DNA of 5,540 nt from Planctomycetota bacterium (GTDB taxonomy: Bacteria; Planctomycetota; Planctomycetia; Pirellulales; UBA1268). Under the pieces are notes generated by a model. It was not told the origin of the DNA. It was given only the letters and a program-made list of their open reading frames with translations, and searched no databases. The position numbers were made by a program, and so were the translations under genes. Below, one piece after another: positions 1 through 5,540 of the stretch; the first letter of the stretch is position 1; every line of letters begins with the position of its first letter. The stretch covers positions 1 through 5,540 of the forward strand of contig QWQL01000124.1 of the NCBI GenBank assembly GCA_003670825.1. Direction: 5' to 3'.

Positions 1-521
1 CGGATTCCAGCTGCCAGCGTGACGATTTCGCCGCAGCCGCTCCGCATGTCGGCCGCGAGCGTGGCTCCCTCGGTCCGCCGCATCTGGTCGTACCGGTCGA
101 GGGCCACCTCGAGGGCCCGTGCCACCAGGGGCCATGTCCGGTCTGCCGTCGCGGGATCGGCCTGCTCGTCGAGGAGGATCCCAGGCAGGCCAAGCAGCGC
201 GTCGGCCGAGATCGGCAGGGAGAGATCGTGCGTCGCGCAGAAGTCGGCGAGGTCGTCGAGATAGGCAGCGAGTTGGGGCTTGTCGAGCCGGCGAGCCGGC
301 ATCGCGGCCGGTCCCGTCACATCGAGCGTCACCTGCACGGTGCCGCGCCGGACGCGGCCGCGGATCGCGGCCTCGATCCGGGGTTCGAGCGGGGCAAAGC
401 CCTCACTGGCCCGCAGTGAGAACTTGAAGTGCTTGTTGTTGACGCCGCGGAGTTCGACGCGGCAAGTGCTGCCGCCCTCGCTGGCGACGCCCTCACCGCA
501 GCCGGTCATGCTCACGGCCAT
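1..521 (-). CDS. yicC: YicC/YloC-family endoribonuclease, N-terminal part (cut by window edge)
   Basis: An open reading frame without stops runs from ATG at 521 off the left edge: 173 complete codons of a family usually near 290 residues. The N-terminus reads MAVSMTGCGEG, matching the family opening S-M-T-G-(Y/F)-G. It is followed by VELRGVNNKHFKFSLR (family: E-x-R-S-V-N-x-R-x-x-(D/E)-x-x-x-R), then LEPRIEAAIRGRVRRGTVQV near residues 45-64, LLGLPGIL near 109-116 and the R-x-x-EGATLAADMR segment near 149-160. This covers the YicC-like N domain; the C-terminal DUF1732 part lies outside the window. Characterised relatives are RNA-cleaving enzymes involved in RNA turnover in the cytoplasm. The start lies 3 bases after the secG stop, with a weak GAGAAG ribosome site inside the secG end; a second in-frame ATG at 509 is possible. 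Translational coupling to secG is likely. Tyr to Cys in the SMTG motif and the NNK in place of NHR are mild divergences. Confidence 0.9.
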   Translation of the reverse strand, partial: MAVSMTGCGEGVASEGGSTCRVELRGVNNKHFKFSLRASEGFAPLEPRIEAAIRGRVRRGTVQVTLDVTGPAAMPARRLDKPQLAAYLDDLADFCATHDLSLPISADALLGLPGILLDEQADPATADRTWPLVARALEVALDRYDQMRRTEGATLAADMRSGCGEIVTLAAGI

Positions 522-524
522 GCG

Positions 525-1052
525 TCACTTCTCGGCGGGAGCGGCCGCGGGGTTTTCGGGGGCCAGAGGGCTCTGGCTCACCGGCGCCGCGGCATCGGGA
601 GCCGGAGCAGACGAAGGAGCCGGAGTTGCGTCGGTGGCCGGAGCAGATGGTCCCGCGGGCGTTTCAGAGGGGGTTTCGGTCGCGGTCGCCGGAGCGGGAA
701 TGGCAGCCGTGCCGCCCGTGGCAGACGCGGGAGGTGTCCCGGCGGCAGGTGTTGTCTGTGGGGCCACAGTTTGGCCAGCGCCGCCGCCAAGGGCCGGACT
801 AAACAGCGAGTCGCGGCGGCCGAGCACGTTGATGGCCAGGATGCAGAGCAGAATCCAGCAGGCAGCCACGACCACCGTGATCTTCGTAAACACGTCGCCC
901 GCCTTCGTGCCGAAAGCGCTCTGACCGCCCATGCCGCCAAAGGCGCCGGCGAGCCCACCCCCTCGGCCGCGTTGGATCAGCACCAGCGCGATCAGGAACA
1001 GCGACGTGAAGACGAGCATGAAGCCAAGGGCAAAGCGAATCAGGGGGGTCAT
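525..1052 (-). CDS. secG: Preprotein translocase subunit SecG with long Ala/Pro/Thr-rich tail
   Basis: This 175-residue protein is SecG, the small membrane subunit of the SecYEG channel that assists SecA-driven export. Residues about 5-27 form the first membrane segment and end in the family motif LVLIQRGRGGGLAGAFGG. The linker carries SAFGTKAGDVFTKIT (45-59), and residues about 58-78 form the second membrane segment. The core therefore ends near residue 80. The rest (about 83-175) is low-complexity Ala/Pro/Thr/Ser sequence with scattered acidic residues and no predicted fold; E. coli SecG is about 110 residues in total. ATG at 1052 places the first membrane helix directly at the N-terminus as in the family. 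The ribosome site is poor (GGAG about 12 bases upstream). It lies 124 bases downstream of tpiA and 3 bases upstream of yicC. Identification is secure; the tail's function is unknown. Confidence 0.97.
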   Translation of the reverse strand: MTPLIRFALGFMLVFTSLFLIALVLIQRGRGGGLAGAFGGMGGQSAFGTKAGDVFTKITVVVAACWILLCILAINVLGRRDSLFSPALGGGAGQTVAPQTTPAAGTPPASATGGTAAIPAPATATETPSETPAGPSAPATDATPAPSSAPAPDAAAPVSQSPLAPENPAAAPAEK

Positions 1053-1078
1053 GGACGAACGGGGCTCCAGTCACGGGC

Positions 1079-1100
1079 AAAAAGGTCGGCGCACGGCCGA
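1079..1100 (-). terminator. Weak hairpin plus T-tract between tpiA and secG
   Basis: On the minus strand TCGGC-CGTGC-GCCGA can form a 5-bp stem with a 5-base loop (1086-1100), followed after two C by five T (1083-1079). This has the outline of an intrinsic terminator but the stem is short. It lies only 27 bases before the secG start, so it may act as a partial terminator or attenuator limiting tpiA readthrough, or have no role. Confidence 0.25.
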
Positions 1101-1176
1101 AAGACTAGCCCAAGGCAGCACGACCGGCTACCCCAGCCTGGTTCCCACCCGAGTTGGTGATGGTGGCCGTCGTGGG

Positions 1177-1944
1177 TCACGCGCCGAAGGCCTTCGCGAT
1201 CCCGAGGAAGTCGTCGGCCTTGAGGCTGGCCCCGCCCACCAAGGCCCCGTCGATGTCGGGTTGAACCGCGAGGTCCGCGGCATTGTCGGGCTTCACGCTG
1301 CCGCCGTACTGGATGCGGACCTTCGCGGCCACCGCGGGTGACGCCAGCCCGCCGAGCAGGCCGCGGATCAGGGCGTGCACCTCCTGCGCCTGCTGCGGCG
1401 TAGCCACCCTGCCCGTGCCGATGGCCCACACGGGCTCGTAGGCCACGACGATCTTTTCGAGATCGGCCGGCGTGAGCCCGGCGAGCGAGCCCTGCACCTG
1501 CGTGGTGACGACCGCGGCGGTGCGGCCCCCCTCGCGCTCCTCGAGCGTCTCGCCGACGCAGACGATCGGCGTCAGCCCGGCGACCAGCGCTGCCCGCGTT
1601 TTGGCATTCACGACGGCGTCGGTCTCACCGAACAGCGTGCGGCGTTCGGAGTGGCCCAGGATCACGTACCGGCAGCCGAGATCGAGGAGCATCGGCGGCG
1701 CTACCTCACCGGTGAAGGCCCCGCTGCTTTGGTCGTGCATGTTTTGCGCGCCGAGGGCCACCGGGGACGAGCCGCCGAGCGCGGCGGCCACCGTCTCCAC
1801 GTATACGGCCGGCGGGCAGAGGACGAGTTCGGTGGTGCCGGCCTCCGCAGCGCGGGCTGCGACCGCGGTGGCCAGGTCCCGGGCCTTCGCACGGTCGAGG
1901 TTCATCTTCCAGTTGCCGGCGACAATGGTCCTGCGGTGCGTCAT
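1177..1944 (-). CDS. tpiA: Triosephosphate isomerase
   Basis: The 255-residue protein interconverts dihydroxyacetone phosphate and glyceraldehyde 3-phosphate in cytoplasmic glycolysis and gluconeogenesis. All catalytic motifs are present. GNWKMN holds Asn11 and Lys13, GHSERR carries catalytic His98, and AYEPVWAIGTG has catalytic Glu170 followed by flexible loop 6 (about 171-182). The phosphate-binding YGGSVKPDNA (213-222) and DGALVGGASL (232-241) complete the set. Length equals the family norm of about 250. The reading frame is open 23 codons further upstream to an ATG at 2013. I chose ATG at 1944 because it has a strong AAGGAG site five bases away and gives the normal N-terminus (THRRTIVAGNWKMN); the extra upstream residues are the translation of a repeat cluster. 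It lies between pheA and secG, all on the same strand. Pairing of tpiA with secG is common in bacteria. Confidence 0.99.
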   Translation of the reverse strand: MTHRRTIVAGNWKMNLDRAKARDLATAVAARAAEAGTTELVLCPPAVYVETVAAALGGSSPVALGAQNMHDQSSGAFTGEVAPPMLLDLGCRYVILGHSERRTLFGETDAVVNAKTRAALVAGLTPIVCVGETLEEREGGRTAAVVTTQVQGSLAGLTPADLEKIVVAYEPVWAIGTGRVATPQQAQEVHALIRGLLGGLASPAVAAKVRIQYGGSVKPDNAADLAVQPDIDGALVGGASLKADDFLGIAKAFGA

Positions 1945-1949
1945 GGGGG

Positions 1950-1955
1950 CTCCTT
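1950..1955 (-). promoter_or_regulatory. Strong ribosome binding site deciding the tpiA start
   Basis: AAGGAG on the minus strand, five bases before ATG 1944. It is the best Shine-Dalgarno match seen in the window and supports this start over the longer open frame beginning at 2013. Confidence 0.85.
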
Positions 1956-1957
1956 CG

Positions 1958-2023
1958 GTCGGGACTTTTTGAGAAGGGACTTTCAGCGTCGGGACAGATC
2001 CGGGGCGAAACACATCCGGGGCG
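1958..2023 (-). repeat. Phased short direct repeats in the tpiA leader
   Basis: Read on the plus strand, GGGAC occurs at 1961, 1976 and 1991, an exact 15-base period. The first two copies extend to GGGACTTT, and the first and third are preceded by GTC. These are followed by two copies of ACA(G/C)ATCCGGGGCG (1994-2007 and 2010-2023), 13 of 14 identical with a 16-base period. The cluster covers most of the pheA-tpiA gap next to the tpiA ribosome site. It could be tandem protein-binding sites or a relic of slippage; a TATCAT hexamer (minus strand, 2033-2028) just upstream resembles a -10 box but lacks a convincing -35. Confidence 0.6.
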
Positions 2024-2068
2024 GGGCATGATACGCCGGGAACTCCTCGTGCGGTATCGCCACACCCG

Positions 2069-3190
2069 TCACCCCACTGGGGCGGCGGCAGCGTAGGAGC
2101 CGAGGATCACGACCCGCTTGCACCGCTTCTCGAGCGCCGCGATCGCCCGACGAACGCGGAGGTCGGTGCGGTGTCCCTCCAGTTCCACGAAAAAGATGTA
2201 GCCGCCGACTTCGCCAGGCATCGGGAACGACTCGATCCAGGTCAGATTGAGCTTCTGCCGCTTGGGGATCGCGAGGGCATCGGCCAGACCGCCGGGCTTG
2301 TGCTCGATCTCGAACATCAGCGACGTCTTGTCGCGGCCCGTGCGGCTGGCGTCGGCATGCCCGATCACGGCAAAGCGGGTGGTATTGCCCGCGACGTCCT
2401 CGATGTCTTCGGCGAGCACGTCGAGCCCGTGGTGAACACCAGCCTGGCGGCTGGCGATGGCGGCTGCATCCTTCCGGCCGGCGGCCATCTCGGCGGCCAC
2501 GCTGGTGCTGGTCACCTCGACGAGTCGCGCGGAGGGGAGGTGACGGGCCAACCAGTTACGGCACTGGGAGAGCGCCTGCGGGCGACTGTAGACCTCCTTG
2601 ATCGCCGAACGGTCGCACGATGCGAGCAGCGTGTGATGGATCCGCAGCGGCACCTCAGCGCAGATCTTGACTGACAGCCGCGAGAAGTTGTCGAGCGTGT
2701 CGGCGATCCGGCCGTCGGTGGAGTTTTCGAGTGGCACGACTCCGAAGTGGGAGTGACCGGCCTGCACCTCTTCAAAGGCGGCCGAGATGCTGGCCACGGG
2801 CACAAAGTCGACGGCGCTGCCGAAGCGGTGCAGGGCCGCGAGGTGGCTGTAGGTCCAGGCAGGGCCGAGATGGGCCACGCGGATGTGCTGCTCGATCGCC
2901 CGGGAGCCCGAGATCAGTTCCCGGAACACGGCCTTCACGCTCTCGTGCGACAGTGGGCCGTGGTTGGCCGACGCTACCCGCTCGAGCACCGTTTCCTCGC
3001 GGGACGGATCGTAGGTCTGCTGGCCGGTGGACTGCTTGATTTGGCCGATCTGGCGGGCGATCTCCGCGCGATCGTTCATCAGGCCGACGAGCTGTCGGTC
3101 GAGTTTGTCGATCTGCGACCGGAGAGGTGCGAGGCCCGGCTTGCGGGGCCCGTCCGCTGCCGAATCCCGCGGTGTGCCAGAGTGAGCCAT
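2069..3190 (-). CDS. pheA: Bifunctional chorismate mutase / prephenate dehydratase (P-protein)
   Basis: The 373-residue enzyme converts chorismate to prephenate and then to phenylpyruvate, the branch leading to phenylalanine. Residues about 20-100 are an AroQ-type chorismate mutase. Putative active-site residues by alignment to E. coli are Arg24, Arg41, Lys52, Asp61, Arg64, Glu65, Ser96 and Glu100 (Gln in E. coli). Residues about 104-280 are prephenate dehydratase, with HLGPAWTYSH (107-116), VVPLENSTDGRI (151-162) and the catalytic TRF (271-273). Residues about 288-370 form the regulatory ACT domain: KTSLMFEIEHKPGGLADAL, then ESFP (320-323) where the family has ESRP. ATG at 3190 gives family length (E. 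coli 386) and starts just before the mutase helix. The frame is open further upstream, but that would put the N-terminus through the divergent promoter region. The ribosome site is weak, and no clear sigma-70 promoter or leader peptide rich in Phe codons was found. It is first in the minus-strand series and divergent from dnaK. Confidence 0.97.
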   Translation of the reverse strand: MAHSGTPRDSAADGPRKPGLAPLRSQIDKLDRQLVGLMNDRAEIARQIGQIKQSTGQQTYDPSREETVLERVASANHGPLSHESVKAVFRELISGSRAIEQHIRVAHLGPAWTYSHLAALHRFGSAVDFVPVASISAAFEEVQAGHSHFGVVPLENSTDGRIADTLDNFSRLSVKICAEVPLRIHHTLLASCDRSAIKEVYSRPQALSQCRNWLARHLPSARLVEVTSTSVAAEMAAGRKDAAAIASRQAGVHHGLDVLAEDIEDVAGNTTRFAVIGHADASRTGRDKTSLMFEIEHKPGGLADALAIPKRQKLNLTWIESFPMPGEVGGYIFFVELEGHRTDLRVRRAIAALEKRCKRVVILGSYAAAAPVG

Positions 3191-3219
3191 TGCAGTCCGG
3201 GTGCAGTTCGTGAACCGGC

Positions 3220-3234
3220 GACGGCCAAAATGGC
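3220..3234. repeat. Copy 1 of a GACGGCC-A4-TGGC motif, in the pheA leader
   Basis: GACGGCCAAAATGGC lies about 30 bases upstream of the pheA start. It contains the inverted half-sites GCCA-AAA-TGGC. A near-identical copy with one extra A lies at 3404-3419 in the dnaK leader in the same orientation. Candidate operator or conserved leader element; function unknown. Confidence 0.5.
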
Positions 3235-3247
3235 AGACCCGCAGGAG

Positions 3248-3295
3248 CCGGCCGTGGGTCGTGCGGGAGATGCCCACCACTGTACCCACGGCTGG
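3248..3295. promoter_or_regulatory. Long inverted repeat upstream of the dnaK promoter and in the pheA leader
   Basis: GCCGTGGGT (3251-3259) and ACCCACGGC (3284-3292) are perfect 9-base inverted arms separated by 24 bases; one G:T and two further pairs extend the stem to 12. Relative to the predicted dnaK start near 3393 it spans about -98 to -145, the usual distance for sigma-54 enhancer sites. Relative to pheA it lies 58-105 bases before the start codon and could form a hairpin in that leader RNA. Which role, if any, applies cannot be decided here. Confidence 0.5.
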
Positions 3296-3326
3296 GCGGG
3301 CGTAAATACGACGAATCGAGGGATTT

Positions 3327-3342
3327 TCCCGGGACCCCGGGA
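3327..3342. promoter_or_regulatory. 16-bp palindrome between the inverted repeat and the dnaK promoter
   Basis: TCCCGGG-AC-CCCGGGA is a perfect inverted repeat ending 24 bases before the -24 box of the candidate dnaK promoter. The form suits a dimeric DNA-binding protein. Its GC-rich sequence makes chance occurrence more likely in this genome. Confidence 0.4.
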
Positions 3343-3366
3343 GCGATAGCCTGGCATCCTGAGGCG

Positions 3367-3382
3367 TGGCACGGCCTTTGCA
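3367..3382 (+). promoter_or_regulatory. Sigma-54 (RpoN) promoter for dnaK
   Basis: TGGCACG (3367-3373), four bases GCCT, then TTGCA (3378-3382) matches every position of the core -24/-12 consensus TGGCACG-N4-TTGCW. The invariant GG (3368-3369) and GC (3380-3381) have the required 12-base offset, and the T-rich bases after the -12 element also fit. Transcription would start near 3393, giving a leader of about 91 bases before the dnaK ATG. Sigma-54 promoters need an ATP-dependent activator bound upstream; the inverted repeat at 3248-3295 is the best candidate site. No competing sigma-70, sigma-32 or CIRCE element was recognised in the gap. Confidence 0.7.
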
Positions 3383-3403
3383 TTTCTGGACGTAGCGTGG
3401 TCG

Positions 3404-3419
3404 GACGGCCAAAAATGGC
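3404..3419. repeat. Copy 2 of the GACGGCC-A5-TGGC motif, in the dnaK leader
   Basis: GACGGCCAAAAATGGC differs from the copy at 3220-3234 by one inserted A. It lies about 12 to 27 bases after the predicted dnaK transcription start, where a bound repressor or an RNA structure could affect expression. Confidence 0.5.
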
Positions 3420-3434
3420 TCGGGCGTCGCCCGA
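3420..3434 (+). other. Hairpin in the dnaK 5' leader
   Basis: TCGGGC-GTC-GCCCGA forms a perfect 6-bp stem with a 3-base loop. Its right half also belongs to an alternative longer-range pairing, GGTCGG (3399-3404) with CCGACC (3431-3436), which would enclose the GCCA/TGGC arms of the neighbouring motif. The two folds exclude each other. Confidence 0.35.
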
Positions 3435-3468
3435 CCGCAGAACCGCCCGCCCACGACCGCACACCAAC

Positions 3469-3475
3469 AAGGGGA
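3469..3475 (+). promoter_or_regulatory. dnaK ribosome binding site
   Basis: AAGGGGA, with nine bases between GGGG and ATG 3484. It selects this start over the in-frame ATG at 3397, which lies at the predicted transcript end and lacks a usable site. Confidence 0.7.
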
Positions 3476-3483
3476 CCCCGATC

Positions 3484-5394
<1,911 letters not shown>

Positions 5395-5403
5395 CGGCAG
5401 AGC

Positions 5404-5428
5404 GCGGAAGCGGGCTTTCACGCTCCGC
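5404..5428 (+). terminator. Stem-loop just after dnaK, possible terminator
   Basis: GCGG-(A)-AGCG pairs with CGCTCCGC around the loop GGCTTTCA, giving an 8-bp stem with one bulged A, nine bases after the dnaK stop. There is no following T-tract, so it may act as a 3' stabilising structure or a factor-assisted terminator rather than a classic intrinsic one. Confidence 0.4.
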
Positions 5429-5434
5429 TGGCGG

Positions 5435-5461
5435 CTGCTTGACCCAACCTGCTTGACCCAA
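5435..5461. repeat. 13-bp tandem direct repeat downstream of dnaK
   Basis: CTGCTTGACCCAA occurs at 5435-5447 and again, perfectly, at 5449-5461 with one base between (14-base period). Each copy holds TTGACC, similar to a -35 box, but no convincing -10 box follows. A small hairpin GGGTG-CCGA-CACCC (5463-5476) follows directly. I see no supportable gene in the remaining bases to the window end. Confidence 0.75.
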
Positions 5462-5540
5462 GGGGTGCCGACACCCGTATCGGCTGAAGGCATCACACTT
5501 CGGAAGGCCTAGCCTCGCGCGCGTAAAGCGCTCGGCAGGC

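Noticed and set aside
280..1160. Plus-strand open frames (280-924, 429-1160) opposite secG and yicC
   Set aside because: They are composition shadows of secG, tpiA and yicC; their translations are Ala/Gly/Arg-rich low complexity with no ribosome site, while the minus strand holds clear conserved proteins.
1375..2031. 218-codon plus-strand open frame opposite tpiA
   Set aside because: It lies antisense to a fully conserved triosephosphate isomerase, has no recognisable motif, and is expected from GC-rich third positions.
2049..2065. Small hairpin right after the pheA stop (GTGTGG/CCGCAC, minus strand)
   Set aside because: The stem is six pairs with one wobble and no T-tract follows, so a terminator call is not supported.
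3191..3454. 88-residue N-terminal extension of PheA from ATG 3454
   Set aside because: It would start upstream of the chorismate mutase domain, cross all regulatory elements of the divergent region, and is Arg-rich non-homologous sequence; ATG 3190 gives normal family length.
3191..3483. CIRCE element (HrcA operator) or a phenylalanine leader-peptide attenuator
   Set aside because: No TTAGCACTC-N9-GAGTGCTAA-like repeat was found upstream of dnaK, and no short frame with a run of Phe codons was found upstream of pheA.
5493..5540. Possible 3' end of a minus-strand gene entering from the right edge
   Set aside because: Only about 15 codons would be visible in any frame, with nothing recognisable.

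Overview
This is a GC-rich bacterial chromosomal window of five housekeeping genes in two divergent groups. The gene order pheA-tpiA-secG-yicC, the SecG with a long Ala/Pro/Thr tail and the high GC content fit a planctomycete (Pirellulales-like) genome. That assignment comes from recalled family and synteny patterns, not from a database search.

On the minus strand, read right to left, are: pheA (2069-3190, bifunctional chorismate mutase/prephenate dehydratase with an ACT domain), tpiA (1177-1944, triosephosphate isomerase), secG (525-1052, translocon subunit) and the first 173 codons of a YicC-family endoribonuclease gene that runs off the left edge (1-521). secG and yicC are separated by only 3 bases and are almost certainly co-transcribed. 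pheA-tpiA and tpiA-secG are each separated by 124 bases and may carry extra signals: a phased repeat cluster before tpiA and a weak hairpin plus T-tract before secG. On the plus strand is a full-length dnaK (3484-5394), without grpE or dnaJ inside the window. The last 146 bases hold hairpins and a 13-bp tandem repeat, and no gene I can support.

The most interesting part is the 293-base divergent region between pheA and dnaK (3191-3483). It carries an exact match to the core sigma-54 promoter consensus (TGGCACG-N4-TTGCA, 3367-3382) pointing at dnaK. About 100-145 bases upstream of the predicted start is a long inverted repeat, where enhancer-binding-protein sites usually lie. A 16-bp palindrome lies just upstream of the promoter, and a 15/16-bp motif (GACGGCC-A4/5-TGGC) occurs once in each leader. 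No CIRCE element (HrcA operator) was seen. Together these suggest that dnaK may be under sigma-54/activator control, which would be an unusual wiring for a core chaperone. This is a hypothesis from sequence alone.

Functionally the genes belong to separate core processes: phenylalanine synthesis, glycolysis, protein export, RNA turnover and protein folding. No mobile element, CRISPR array, tRNA or rRNA was seen.
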